Shown: positions 27,301 to 41,400 of the stretch, piece by piece
Numbering within the stretch: the stretch's first letter is position 1
Layout: every line of letters begins with the position of its first letter
Assembly: GCF_014898815.1 (NCBI RefSeq)
Contig: NW_026515509.1
Span: 992,001-1,056,000 of the forward strand
Length of the DNA stretch: 64,000 nt
Direction: 5' to 3'
From: Panonychus citri
Taxonomy: Eukaryota > Arthropoda > Arachnida > Trombidiformes > Tetranychidae
Made by a program: the position numbers and the translations under genes
The notes under the pieces: generated by a model
Databases searched by the model: none
The model's input: only the letters and a program-made list of their open reading frames with translations
Told to the model about the DNA's origin: nothing

Positions 27301-30300
27301 TGTGTAACTTGATTAATTGTTGTAAATTCATCTTCATTATCTAACTTAATTCTTAGGTAATTAGATATTGGTGTCAAGATATTCAAAGACAATCAATTTT
27401 TCAAGTGATTTAAACAAAAGCGGAAATAATACCAATCACTCTTAATTGTGATCAACAATTACAATTAATATTTACATTACCTGATTTGTATGTTTATTTT
27501 GTTCAGTAATCATTAAGAAATCAAACTGTTAGTTAATTGTAAACAATTAACAGAAAGTAAAAAAAGATGGAGACAAATAGTAAATACAACACAAAGAAAA
27601 CCAAGTCAAATCTAACAATCTGATTAATTACCTTGAAGGATGATTAATTAATGAGTCTCAATAATAAATAATTAGCACTAATCAATTTCTAACTAATCAT
27701 GTTAATCAAAACCCAAGATTTGCTAATCGGTCACAATTTACCTCCAAATCATTGATTGAGCGTCAAAATAACAACAACAATCAAAACGAGAAACTGAATT
27801 AAAAAGTTGATTAACTTAATAATCAAAACTTGAAGGTCTTTTACAATCAAATCAAAGATGAATTATGAATTTGATTGGTCGATAATTAAATCACAATCCA
27901 ATTATTAATATAATGATATTGATGAAGATATTAAGGTAAATAACATTGAAAACAATTAGCGTTCAAAATTAACCTCATTAATTAGCTAAATTATTGATTC
28001 AAATGAAAACAAAAGTTTCAACAATCAACTTTTAAAGCCCTAATAGTTTTAGTAGCTAAGACAACAACAATTTAAACTAAATTAATAGTAAAAAGTTGAA
28101 TGAAAATCAAGTCCAAAAAGAGTTAATCAAACCTAATTGACATTTAAACTAATTGTCATTACAGATGAGAAAAAAATCCAATCAATAATCTAAAGGCGAT
28201 CAAGTGTAAGAAAAAAACTGCAGAAATCAAAACTAATTAAACCTGAAGGATGCTGATTAAATCCGATAATCATGATGATGATTAGATAATACAATTAGCT
28301 TATCATGTCAAGAATACCAAGAGCAACAATCAGAGCAAATATCTGAATAAATTGTCAAAGAAATTCAATGTAAATGTAGTATTGAAAATCTTAGGAACTA
28401 TCATGTTATTATCCTCATTAGTCGTAAGCCTCATCTCATGAACGGAACCTTGAAATTCAGTGAGTGAGAGAGAGAAGGAAATAATGAGAGAGTTGTTTAG
28501 CTCTCTCTCTCTCTCTCTCTAATCATCATCATCTTAAGGATGATCCAAAAGGCGAGCCAATAGCCGAGGACACTCTGTACGTCAAGGAAAACCCAGAATT
28601 ACAGTCCATCCAAAAAATGAAATTAAGCTCAAAGTAAATTGTGGTGGTTTATTAACAAACGATTATAAATCATGAATAATTACATAATTGTTGATATTTT
28701 TGAATAATATTGTAATGTGTTTAATTGTCCTAAACAATTAACTAACATTATCTCATCTAAAATAATTGTGAATAAAACAATCAAGTTGATCTGATATTTT
28801 AATTGTCAGGTAAAAATATAATCTCTATGTTAAATATAAACAATTATGCAAATTTTTCAAGCTGATTAACTAATCAATGTGTATTTATAAACAGGGAACA
28901 ATTAAAATTTTCATTCATAATTGTTGTCCTTTAATGATGAAGATTAAATTCTTAGAGTTAATTACATTTAATAATAATTTGATTACTTTAAATGACAATG
29001 GATTTAAACTAAAGTTTTAATATGGGAATTTCCGAGATAATCAAATTTAATTGTAAATTGTTTGATTTACTTCATATTTAATACGGATAAGTGATGAATA
29101 AGAAAACAATAAACATTAAATAATGTGATTAGTTGATATACTAGGCAAGAAAAAATGAATTTAATTGTTAATTGTAAGTGTGTATTTCCTATTGTGATAT
29201 GTTAATCATCCTAATAATGAGATACAGTCAAACCATTTAGGTTGAATCCAAATTCTATTTCGCATGGATCTTTTCTATTTAGGTTGAATCCGCCATCGGC
29301 TAATCCATTGTTTTAATCCATTGGTTCTAAAAAGGTTGAAACTTTTCTAGTTCCTTTGGATCTTTTTCTATTTAGTTTGGACCTTTTGGCTTGAACAATG
29401 GTCCGAATCAGTTAAAGAAGTTGTAAATAATAAATCGAGCACCACAAATGATGAGTTAAAGTGATTGAATTGATCATTATGAGTATGATTAACTGATAAA
29501 TGTTGCATATTTGAAGAAATCTGAACGATAGATAGCTTACAAGTGAGTTTTCAAGCCAAAAGGTCCAAACTAAATAGAAAAAGATCCAAAGGAACTAGAA
29601 AAGTTTCAACCTTTTTAGAACCAATGGATTAAAACAATGGATTAGCCGATGGCGGATTCAACCTAAATAGAAAAGATCCATGCGAAATAGAATTTGGATT
29701 CAACCTAAATGGTTTGACTGTATAAAGTTAGACAGCAATTTAAATTGTAATGCTAAGTAAGAAATGGCTTAATCATAATTGTAATAATACAACATCAATG
29801 AATATATTTATCCTATTGGGAGGATGATGATGTTAATTGCTGATCATAATAGTTACATCATTTATTAATAGTTAGTGTTCACAATTCAAGGGCAATTATT
29901 AGTTAATAGTGTTTAGGATTTAATCATTTATATTACAATTTGATAATCAATTGTTATCGTAAAAAAAATATTAATATGATTAACTGGGAATTTTTTTCTG
30001 ATCAATCAGAGTGATGATGATAAACAATAATAAAAAAAATAAAGTAACAATAATATGATCACTATTTAACTTATGATGGTTGAAATAGACAACAATTAAG
30101 TTAATCATGATCATAATCAGAAAACAATCAAGGTTACAAAGTTTCAAGATTGGTTAGCAAAGAGTTAATCATATGTTAATCATATAACACACCCAATTAT
30201 TAAATTGTTAGACTAGATAATCAATAAGACTTGATTATTATCATTAATTATCTATGAGGGAAATATAAATAAAGGATTGGAGTTAATTGTTAATTGTGAA

Positions 30301-33300
30301 TGATTGGATTCTGTGATGATCAAACAGTCATTTGACTATATTAGAGGATATTAGTTGATTGGATTAATATAATGGTGATTAATCAAACTAATTGTCAGCT
30401 TTTGATTATATTGGTTTGCATGTTACTTTGATTTATTTGATTAAAGTTTACAATTTGCTTGATCTTTCAAATGTTGATTATCATTAACTATTGATGATTC
30501 CCAATAGTAATTAGGTTTCAATTGTTATAATGTTTAAATTGTATTGATACGATAGGTCAATATCAATCATGATGATCAACAATCAACAATAATGATAAAC
30601 AATCAAACACACTGATTACTGAATTGATTAACATGAAAAATGATTAAACAACAATAATCGTTTTTATGTTCAGTGTATCAATTTAGTTGATTTGATCTAA
30701 TTGTTACAAGAATTGTTGATTAATCCTGAAAATTGCAACTTTGACCTCTCGAAATTAAGTTAATCATGAGTTTTTCTCTCTCTCTTTTCGTTGATTGTTC
30801 TGACCATTAGTCAATAATCAACGATACTTGATTAGTTGTTCAATTGTTGGTCCAGTTAATCAGGTTTTATTGATTTGATTTTTTTAATAGTTGCTATTGT
30901 TTTGATTGTACATCATGTTGATTAATGAAAGTTAATTGTGAATGTCAATGTCAGAGGAATTAGTTTCTCAAGGGAAACCCGTAATTGTTGGCACAATTAT
31001 AATCAGTTAACAATGAGAATAACAATCAAACATGTTAATCAAAAATACAAACATGGTGATCATCATAATCAACACTAATCACTAATCAGTGAAAGTTAAA
31101 TTGTGTTTACATTACGTTTTTTTTCACTCATTCATTACAGCATTTTGATTAAACAATTAATGAGGAAAAATTTGATTAATCATTGGATCTTAAATTGTTG
31201 GTTTTTTTTTAATGAGTGATAATCTGGTCTAAATGAGAGTAACAATTAGTTGATTGATTACTATTACCACAATATCGTCATACTTATTGTAAACGTAACT
31301 ATGATAATCATGACAACCATTAACTTAATTATAATTGTCTAACAATTAACTTATTATTATTTTCGAGTTGATTACATTGTGATATCAGAATTATTTTTCC
31401 ATCGAATAAATTACTTGGGAAATCAGCAACAATTAAATATACATATTCACCTATTGATTGCAAGATAATGGGTAACAATAATCAGTGATTAATCCTACAC
31501 AATTAACTAATTACGAAGGAGCAAGAAAACAAGATCAATGCCAGTGAATTGCGAAAAGATCATGTGTATCAAATCAACTGATTACTAGTGGATTTGTAAA
31601 GTTAATTGTTAATAGCAATGTAAAAACACCTACATAATTAACTAAATTTAAATTGATCATGATAACTGATTAAAAGTTGATTATGATTAAGAATTAAGGG
31701 TTTTCTCCAAGTATCAATTAGAGATGACGTTTACTTAATAAGGTTGAGATTTGGAAGGTTATATTTTCCCATACAAAACTTTGAAGGTTAAACAACAATT
31801 AACTAATTTCTCGTAGGTTTTTAATTCCGTTTGTAGATATGAGCAAGTTTATAATTCCGGTTGTTGATTAATATTGTTGATTCATCAACACCCTTAATTC
31901 AGTGAAAATCTAAACACACACAAAGTTTCAGAGTAATTAAATGATAATTAAATTACAATGATCAATAAAAACAAAATACACTAAACTATCATCACAATTA
32001 AAGTTTCAAATTTGGATTAATGTTGTGAAACCCTTGATATGATTCAAGATTAATTAATTAGTTAAACTGGATTAAAGTTCCGGGGGATGAAAAATAATAA
32101 TGGTTTTTTATTAATCAACGAACTTGATTGTTGGTAATCATGAATTAACAATAATCTAATTGAAATTCATCAAGAATTGATGATTGTGATTGTAAGTAAA
32201 TGATCAACGATTAAATTGTTACTGCGCCTTATTATTCAATAATCAGACAATTATCAATTTTGACGATTAATTTGATTTGGATATAAATTAAATTATCATT
32301 TTGATTATTTTCCTTTCAACGTTAAAAAAGTTAATCAAAAGTGAAACTTTTTTTTTCAGGAACTTGAATACAAAAGTGATAATAATAATGATAATCAACA
32401 ATTACGATAATAATTGTTGAGATTGATCAGTTGTTAATTGTAAAGGTTTCGCTGGTTGAAATTGATTCCAATTATTATAATTATCTGATGAGTTTTAATA
32501 TAACTAATTTATATTATGATTATTAAATTGTTGATAAATTGTTAACTGTTTTTTTTCATTGGTTATTAAAGGTAAAAGAAAATAGTTTTATAAATTGTTT
32601 GATGTTGTTACAAATTAAGGTTCTAATCATGTTAGTTGGAAACTGTTTATCATGCAAATTGTTAACAACAATTAACATGTAGTATTAAATTGTTGTCGTG
32701 TTCATGTTAACTAATATACGTTGATTGTTGGGTTGTTTCTTTCAACAATCAATTAAATAACCAAAAGAAAATAATTCTAATAGTAAATTAAAGGAATTGA
32801 TTTTAATCAATTCTCTTCACATGTTAACCAGAATAGAATAAGATAAAATAACAATCAATTTGATTAATAAGTAAATTTGTTGATGGAATTTGAGATGGAT
32901 CAATTTTTACACCAAACTTATTCTAATTAATGTAACTTAATTGGTGCTAATTAGATGTTTAGATCAGAAAAAGAAGATGAAATCTGATAGATTCACTGAT
33001 GTATTGAGTTTTGGGTCTAATTTTCATCTAATTGTTTGGGGAATGGGAAGATGATAGAAAGATATTCACTTACTGGTGTTTATTGGTCATCATCTTTTTC
33101 CACCCAAGTGGTGATGTTTCATCAAGTTTCCAATGGACCAGATCAGCATTGACCTCGGCAAAGACGAAAGGAGCATCATAGTGAAGTCCAATTTCACCTC
33201 GACGAACCGCTTCAACCGAAGCAGGTCCCGTTCGGTAAAGTCCTTCAGAGGTTTCCTGTGGTGTAGCATCGATAACCTGCCAGCCACCATAACCAGCAGG

Positions 33301-35466
33301 AAGATCGGGTCGGGTCATCCAAACATCAGTCCAAACATGGAAATTCCAAATAGAATCAGCGTTAACATCAGTAATAGGTTGACCTTTGGCATCGAAAAAT
33401 TTATCCACCGTAAGAGAATCATCTGTGTCATGAGCTGAAACAAAATTGGTCACCGTGCGAGCAGGTATACCGAGTGCACGACAAACTGTAGTAGTAACAC
33501 CGGCAAATACCCAACACTGGCCAAATTTAACGGGTTCACCATTGGTCTCCAAATATTGCTCCAAAATTGGTGCACTTCCAGTCCAACTCCACGGTGGTGT
33601 TCCACTCTTATAATCTCCAGACCAATTACCCACTAAAAGACCATTATCGTCATGACTGTTTACCTATGAGAGAAACAGAGAATGAGAGAGAAACAACAAC
33701 AAAAAAATAGAGAAAAGAACAAAAATAAAAAGAAACCCAAAAAAAGAAAATGGAATTAGAATTTTCAAAGAAAACAAAAGGTCACTTGGAAAAGAAATGG
33801 ACTTAAGATGGTCAAGCGAATATTGAGAGAGAAGAAGAAAACGAGTTAATCTCCGAAAAAAAAAATGAAACAAAAATTCTAAAAACTAACAATTAACATG
33901 GAGAATCAGTTGATTAACATTTTCTTTCAAATTCTTTCGTGAGATTAGCCCTTGTTGTCTATTCTCAGAGCAATTCGCTAATTTTCCCTCTTTGTGATTA
34001 GTCAATTCGGTTTGAATTTCGTTTTCTATTTTTTTATCATTTGTTGATCATTCTAATTGTTACAATTACTAAATTAATTTATTTTCTTTTTTTATGATTG
34101 TAATTAGAAGGAGAAGAATTTTAACAAATTAAAATAACTGAATCGAAATTCATTTGGTTTTTGTTGTCTAATTTTCTACAATCAATTTAACTGTTAAGGT
34201 AAATACAATTTTCTTCCTCATCAACATCATCATCTTCTGACTGTCATCTTTTTGTCTAATGATTAACACTTACTTTCTATTCATTTTGAATAATCTTTTT
34301 GTCTTTTTATTCTCTTCTACTGTTTTCTTTTAGGTAAATTTTCACAAAACAAGGAAACGGAATATTGATGTTAAACAGTAAACAAAATTTATCAGTTTTA
34401 TCAACAATCTTCTTAACCATCTCTCTCATCAAGCTAAATCATCATCATTTTCATTGTTTGGGTTGGTTTTTTTTTTGTTTTCTTCTTCTTCAAGACTCTA
34501 AATACAAAATGGTGACAATCAACCAACAAAAAAACAGCCATTTTTTTCATCTTCTTCTTCTTCTTCTGAGTGACCATCAAGATTTTACAGGTTAAAACAA
34601 TTATCTAATTTGTCATCTTATTGACCATCACTTACCATTTGTGCAACTGCTCGGACAACCTTGATTGGATTACTTCTTGCCGCATAATCTAAACGTGTTT
34701 TCCCCATCATATACATAATTGCAGGTAAAACATCTCGATTAAATTGTCCATAAATCCATTGTCTACCTTTGGGTTGATTATATGAACCAATATAAATTTT
34801 ACCAATATCCATTAATACAAATTCATGTTTTAAATCTTCCCTTTCTAGGTAAACGGTATCCAATTTAGACCATGGATTAAAAAGGATGTAAATGTCTTCC
34901 CTCACATCGAAAGACCTTATATTTCGAGATCCATTTTGTTTAGTTGAGATTCGTAATTTCCATGCCGCTACTGCAGCGGTTGGTGGTATATAAACCTCAA
35001 TTAGAAGCTGATTGTCACTGACTGAAAGTATTTTGGCACGCCACTTATTGGTATCCTTGTTTTCCGGTGTATTCAGGGTAATAGGAAGATAGATTAATGT
35101 TCCCTTTCCCAATTGTGGCCTCGGGCCGTACATAAATTCCATCCGGATCTTATCTAATGAAGGTTTGTACGATTTAACTAGACCAATGGTCATTTTAAAT
35201 GTTGCACCTCTTCTAACAATTAGAGGTGGAAAATTACCATCTAATAATTCATATTTAATTGTTGCATGTTGTTTTGCATTCTGTCTTGATAACAGGTCAA
35301 CTGAATACACTTCATTGGGTTGTGGACCCACCGAGGATGAGGAAGCAGTTAATGAAAGTGAGATGGATATTGATAAGGAGAGCAAAAAATTGGATAAAAT
35401 TGGATTATGTGACACAGAATATAAATGAAATGGAGAGTAAACCGTGTCCCGTTGTAACAACATCAC
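21351..35466 (-). CDS. Transglutaminase (protein-glutamine gamma-glutamyltransferase)
   Basis: Exons: 35466-34636, 33663-33074, 24209-23821, 21799-21351, with introns in phases 0, 2 and 1. Total 2259 nt, 752 residues. Exon 1 holds a hydrophobic N-terminal stretch (about residues 28-45, a possible signal peptide) and the N-terminal beta-sandwich. Exon 2 has the catalytic core: Cys327 in FGQCWVF, His386 in HVWTDVW and Asp409 in WQVIDAT, with spacing like human TG2. Exon 3 carries the end of the core (VGRKIITKKVG, DITERYKNKEGTAEER) and the first C-terminal barrel. Exon 4 carries the second barrel (NPLNVVLTSCKLTVEG, LTPRRPGESN). The enzyme forms Ca2+-dependent isopeptide cross-links between Gln and Lys side chains. 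In arthropods such enzymes act in clotting, cuticle and immunity. The second ATG (35463) is an equally good start. No missing residues are apparent. Confidence 0.93.
21800..23820 (-). other. Transglutaminase intron 3
   Basis: About 2 kb of AT-rich sequence with GAT/CAT repeats (for example 22077-22094). It contains a 17-base word, TTCGATTTTTTCGAACT at 22802-22818, that recurs exactly at 62911-62927. No nested gene recognised. Confidence 0.75.
24001..24408 (-). repeat. Source segment of the transglutaminase exon duplication
   Basis: Spans most of exon 3 and about 200 bases of intron 2. Its copy is at 20111-20519. Because this version is joined to the rest of exon 3, it is the original. Confidence 0.85.
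28501..28520. repeat. (CT)n microsatellite
   Basis: Ten CT units. A complementary GA-rich stretch at about 28462-28492 could pair with it. Confidence 0.9.
28536..28637 (+). other. Possible orphan exon or gene fragment
   Basis: A 34-codon open stretch ending in TAA with clearly higher GC than its surroundings. It reads KDDPKGEPIAEDTLYVK then ENPELQSIQKMKLSSK. The composition looks protein-like, but there is no start codon, no known motif and no identified partner exon, and it is antisense to the transglutaminase gene. It could be a last exon, a retrocopy fragment or chance. Confidence 0.25.
29225..29720. mobile_element. Fold-back MITE with 171-bp inverted repeats
   Basis: Left arm 29225-29395 and right arm 29550-29720 are reverse complements along all 171 bases as far as can be read, separated by a 154-bp AT-rich loop. 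The tips begin CAGTCAAACC and are flanked by TA on each side (29223-29224 and 29721-29722), the target-site duplication of Tc1/mariner/pogo-type elements. No transposase is encoded, so it is non-autonomous. Each arm also repeats TTTAGGTTGAATCC twice (about 29236 and 29279) and has several CTATTTAG words, so there is internal sub-repeat structure. The lack of divergence between arms suggests a young insertion or maintenance by gene conversion. Confidence 0.92.
33664..34635 (-). other. Transglutaminase intron 1
   Basis: About 970 bases with consensus ends (GTAAGT to CATAG). A purine-rich stretch on the + strand at 33665-33870 is the pyrimidine-rich tract upstream of the exon 2 acceptor. Open frames here are low-complexity. 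Confidence 0.8.
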
Positions 35467-38400
35467 GGTTCACCTTTAATATAAGATGCTGATGGATAAA
35501 CAACCAATTAACACTTTAGAAAAGTTCGTCTTATTTAATTTAAAGATTTCGAATGATTTTGAATGTTGATTTACTTATTATTTTCTTCTTCTTCTTCGCA
35601 ATCGAATGTTGTCTTATTTCATAAGTTGATTTCTTTTTTTCTTTTTAGCTTATTTGTTTTTCCTGGTTTTCGATTGTATGTGAACTCGTTGTTTCGTTGT
35701 GATGATTGATGATAAATTACCTTTTCTCTTTCCAAAACTGAATGGAACTTAACTCACACATGGAATATGATGGAAAATTAAAAAGCAAGAGAAAAAGAGA
35801 CAAATTCTCAATGACGATAAACAAATTTAAAGGAATAATATGAACGACGATGATGAAGATTAAGCGTAGATATATTGACGATGATTAAAGACGATCGATG
35901 GATTATAATGGATTAAAAGATGGAAAAGAAGAAAACAAAACAAACCAAAAAAAAGAAAGGAGAAAGAGATAATCACTGTTACTTAAAACACTACGAGAAA
36001 AAAATATATCACACTAACGAGAAGTGTACCATCACCATGAAGACGAGAAGAGAAGTGAAACAACAAAAAAAAAGTTCTTTTAATAAATTAATAACAAAAA
36101 AAAAGTTCTAACAATATATATATGATATTGTTTCTATTATATATTGTTATGAACGAAATGTTGTATTGTGATGTTAAAGCTTTTGAGCACAAGCTCAGAG
36201 AAAACTCTGTTCTGAACAAACAGACAGAATGGTGTTGGTCGACTTCGGATGAGAGGAAAGTGCTTTCGGGAGATTAACTCTCACTTTCTCTTAATTTTCT
36301 TCTTCTTCTTCTTCTTAAACTTTGTCTTCATCATCATCTTATTCTCACTCACTCGCTACACTTTCTCCTTCAAAATCTTACCTGACGAGTATCTACCCTT
36401 CTTTGGTCCACCTTCCTGTAACTACGATCGCTTCTTACCTTTTCTCTTCTTTCCCCTATCATCTTCATCTTCCATCATCATTTTCTTCTTCTTCTTATTC
36501 GCCTCCAGTCTAATCATCGTCATCTTTACTCTCTTTCCTTGTTACATCTTCTTTTCTTTCTTACTTTCTTTTTAAAAGCCACTTTCACTTTTCTCTCTCT
36601 ATCTCTCTTTCTCTCTTCAGAAAGAATCGTCTTCTAAATTCCCTCTCTCACTCTCTTATATTTTCTTCTTCTTCTTCTATTTCAAAATGATATTTTACCT
36701 CTTTGAGAGAATAGAAAATGAATTTTTCCCAATATCAGTTATTTGGCAACAATTCTAATAGATTACAATTGATCTTTACTAATTATCAACTTTGTTACAT
36801 GAACAATTTGTTGATTCCTCTCAATGTTATCCAATTGAATTGGAAACTTTTTTTTCCTTTCGCTTTTTCTTGGCAAATCACTTGAATTGGGAAAAATTTT
36901 CAATTTCAATTGTCTCATTTAGGAAAACAATTTACTAATCATTACAATTGATTTTAATCTTCTCTCTTCTATTATTTAGATTTAATGTTTTCTCAAATAT
37001 CAATTCACTTAAAGAGAGTAATTAAGGAGCGAAACAATGAATCATTAACTAATCATGAGCAGTTTCCATGCTAGAGATTGACCTTTTGGTGGACAATTTA
37101 CTCAGAAAATTGCGTTTACATCCAATTTATCAACAATTAAACAATAATCAACACAATTATTATCACCATTCACAAAGGAGAAATGATCAATTAATTATGA
37201 CTCATTAACTATCAACAATTATCATATGGATTTACCAACGAAGAAGGTGTTTGTTTGTTTAATCAAAGTTTTGTTTATTTTGCTTTCGATAATTATTACT
37301 ATTATTGTTATTATTAATTATCTTGGATTTCCAGTAACATCATCATCATCATTTTCACCATCACAATAATGGTTATAATCAACAATTTATGAAAATCTGA
37401 TTCCAAATGACATTGAAGCAAGGTCAATTTGTCGCTTTTACCATAACATAATTAAGAGGAGAACCTGTTGATTACAATTGGTTTTTTTTTCATTCATTTA
37501 TTGTTATTATCATTTCTCTTTGTGGTTATGATGATAATTATGATGAAGATGAAGATGAAGATGTCAGTTACTTGGAAACATCTTCATCTTCACAATATTT
37601 ATCTTCATGGTGGTTTCATCACCATTATGATTACACGATTATCGTGAAAATTGAGGTCAAGTTTGAGGTCACTTTTAAAACTTTGTGAAATTAGAGTTAA
37701 CCATTTTAATACAATAGAAATTAATTTTCCAGCTAATCACTGATTTAATCGTTAATCACTGATTAACTTTTCTAAATGATATTTATTGTTATTTTCAGTT
37801 GATTGTGGAAACTTTTTTTTCTCACTTTTTTTCTGGCAATTTTCATGTTGATTAATTTAAATTAGTTATTTAATTATTTTAATTTAATATCCAAGGGTAA
37901 ATGGTGATTAAGGTGTTGTAACGGTTAACAATTTAGGTTAATCAATTTCAATTTTGTCTTTTTAAAATTGTAATTAAACACGATGATCATGATTTTCCTA
38001 ATCAACATAGAAAATTAAAATTACCTTTTTTTATTATTTCGTTAATATTATTTAACTAATTACAATCAATAGTCATTTTCTGTTAATTGTGATCAACGAT
38101 GAGATTTTTTTTTCTTTTTCTCAAAACTAATCAACAATTTGGTTAATTGTTTGAAGTTTACTTGTTCCTAATACATTATGTTAACCATCATGACTGATGT
38201 AAATATTTAACAACCACTAATTGTGATGTAATTGATTGTCAATCAACTGACTAAATTTAACGTTATGTGTTAAGATACTTGTTAGTAATGGTTAATTGTT
38301 GTGTTGATTGTTCCAAGGGTAGATGTTAATTGTTGTTTATTTTGGAGGTGAATCTGTATCTTGTTGTTTTTTTCTTCTATTCATCATTCATGATCCTCTT

Positions 38401-41400
38401 CCGTGATGATAATAATGATGAAAATCACTAAATTATCAGTAATCATAATGTAAAAAGAAACTAAATTAACTTAATTGTTAACTTTATGTTACCTTGATTG
38501 ATTGAATTGTTACTCTACCTTGAAGGTGATGATGAAGATGAAGGTTTCAAACTCAAATGGCTCAAGGAGTTTACTGTTAATTTATAATAGAAACTGTTAA
38601 ATGATATATAAATTATCAACAATTAATTACGATGAACATCATTTAATTTAATCATCATATTGATAATAAGTTTTTCATTTAATCAGTAGCAATTTAAATC
38701 CATTGGTTTATTTTGAGCGCAATTTTTGACACCAACCTTGTGAAAAAACAAACAATCAGTCTAAATAATTAGTTTCATTTTCCAGCAATTAAGTTTACTA
38801 ACTGTTGTTATTAACAATTATTGATATTTTTCAAGATGATTTTGATGATGAATTGATTTTTTTTACCTCAAATATTGGTTCAAAAATTGATTGTTGAAGG
38901 TTAATTGTGATTAAAAGAGGAAAAAAGTTTATGCTAATTGTGATTTTCCAATTGTTTAATATTGGATTTTGATTAATATCATTAACATTGGAAAATCCTT
39001 AATCTATTATAACTTTTTGTTAACTATTTGGGTACAATCAGTTAATTATCATTGGGAAAAGTTAACTCTTTATTTCCAAATGAATTCTGTTAATTGTAGG
39101 TTGATTATCAACAATCTAAGAGTATGATAACCTTGCAAGGAGAGATTGTTTATCTTGTATCCGATTAGATTCATCATCAATCAAACAATTAACTAGAGAG
39201 AGAGAGAGAGAGAACCTGAAGAAATTAAATTCTGTGTTCAATTCCAACAATTTACTTGATGACAATCAAATTTTACTCAGAATCGAATCGAAATTATGAA
39301 AACTTTCCATTCAATTTAACGGTAATTTAGTCTAGAAAATGATGAGTCTTAATTGTCGTATCCTTGCCTCTGGACACTGGCGATTACTGGTCATCTTTAT
39401 TTCCTTTTACTTTGGTACAATTTTCTTCCTCTTCTTGTCTTCCTTGATCTTCTTCTTTACAATCTCTCTGAAAGGAAGATGATAAATCCAGGTATTTACA
39501 GGTAATTCCATCAAATTAAATCAAACTACTTTTTTCCATCTTCATTTTAAAGGACATTCATTCGTAATGACATTAAGAAAAATAATCATCTTCATATGTT
39601 GACAGTTTTTTCTTCTTCTTTTTTACCTTGATTTCTCTCTCAAGGTCATTCATGTACCATCATAAGGGTCAAATTGTTGTTGTTGTTGTTTTGATTACTT
39701 AACATACTCATCGTAATCCTAATCCAGTGACAGTTTTATCATAATAATTTTCTCTCAATGATAAAACCTCAAATCTTATAAGATTATCTCTTCCTTAGGT
39801 GAGATTATCATTCTTGCCTAACAAGGTGACAATTTCTGTCCAATTGGATTAATTGGTTTTACCAACGAATCAAGTGAATTCAAATCGTTACAATATTGGA
39901 TCAGAAAATGATATAAGTATAACTATCAGGTTTTAATTGTAAATTGAATAGAGAATTGCAAGTTTGAAAAGAGAAAGAAAAAAACAAACTGGATTAGATT
40001 AGAAGTGGAAAGTTAATTTGATTTAAATTAAAGTGTTTCCAGTGAGATTTCACTTACCTGGTTCTTTCTCTCTCTCTCTCTCTCTCGTCATCGTCATCAT
40101 CTTCATAATCAACAGGTAGAAAGAGGGAGAGTAAAAGTGAGAGAGAGCCAAGTTGATGATCCGGTTAAAAGCTCAACCATTATAATTGATTGTCACTTGA
40201 TTGTTGGAGATTCAGATTAACCATCACAATTTGACCAGTTAACCAGTTAATTGGAATAACAAGTTTTTCTACCTGAGTAAATGACAATACATTGTTTTGA
40301 CTAAACAAACTTACTAATTATGATGACAATTAACACCCAAATGTGACAATTAAATAGTATCATTATCAATCGATGTAGAAGTTTCAAATTTCAAATCTAA
40401 AAGATTGTTAATATAAGAACGATATGATTAACTGATTCACATGCGATTCTTTCAAAAGTTTGAGATAGAAAATTCAACCAGAATTTTAAGTTCGATGTGA
40501 ACATTTTATCGAACAATTCGAGACTCATTTCGGATGAATTTTCTCTCATTCTCTCTCTCTCTCTCTCTTGATTGGGACTTAAATCGAGGCCAAGGTTGTA
40601 AACGATTGTTGATTAATTAATTCTGACAATTGATCTTACTCGATGTTGTTTCCTATTCTTTTGTATTGTAAAACTTTTTTTTTCCTTCGTTAATAACAGT
40701 AAATTGAATTCTCAATGTTCATCATGATCGATGATGATGAGACTTTAATTGTCACCTCTTTTTGATTCTTCTTACTTTCGACCAACAATCAACTGATTAC
40801 ATACCTTTTCTACTAACGATTAACTAAATGGTCTTATAATTTGATCGTAAAATTAAAAAAAAATCGTGAATTAAGCCAATCAAACAATTTAATATGAAAT
40901 GAGAAACGATTCTTACCAAGTAATGATACACAAAATACACTTTCAAGCTTAAATATTAATTGTGATGATGATTTTTGATTAAATCAGCAGGGGAAAATGA
41001 TTAACTACCCTGATTAAGCCTGATGATTAGCCTGAAGATGATGAATTGAGCCCAGAGTTGACGGGATGAATGTTATTTTAGTTCGAGGTACGTGCGTTAA
41101 ATGTTCAATTTGAAATTTGAACCTTTTCGGTTAATCGATTTTACTAAAAAATTTGATTATCGTCTTTTTCTGGTGTCCTAATTAAGGTAAACACCTACAG
41201 AGGAAGATGATTATTATGATGATCAAGGAAGATGAGGTAAATGTTAGGATGATGATGATGATGATCAAAATGATTAGGCCTTGATTTATTGATGATGGTT
41301 AATTAATTACGAATCAGGAAGTTTAAATGATGTTTGGTGTCTCAATCAACCACAGAAAAAAATTTCCTTCAATAAATCAAATGAAACAATCAAAACTTTG

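Larger units (their letters stand above)
24210..33073 (-). other. Transglutaminase intron 2 (8.9 kb)
   Basis: Very long compared with other introns in the window. Mostly AT-rich, with very frequent TTAATTGT/ACAATTAA words. It contains a fold-back transposable element at 29225-29720, a CT repeat at 28501-28520 and a small GC-richer open stretch at 28536-28637. No full nested gene was recognised. Confidence 0.75.

Noticed and set aside
33133..33438. 101-codon frame opposite transglutaminase exon 2
   Set aside because: Antisense shadow of the catalytic domain.
36249..36575. 108-codon Phe/Ser-rich frame on the + strand
   Set aside because: Derived from a long CTT/TTC-rich tract; no globular character.
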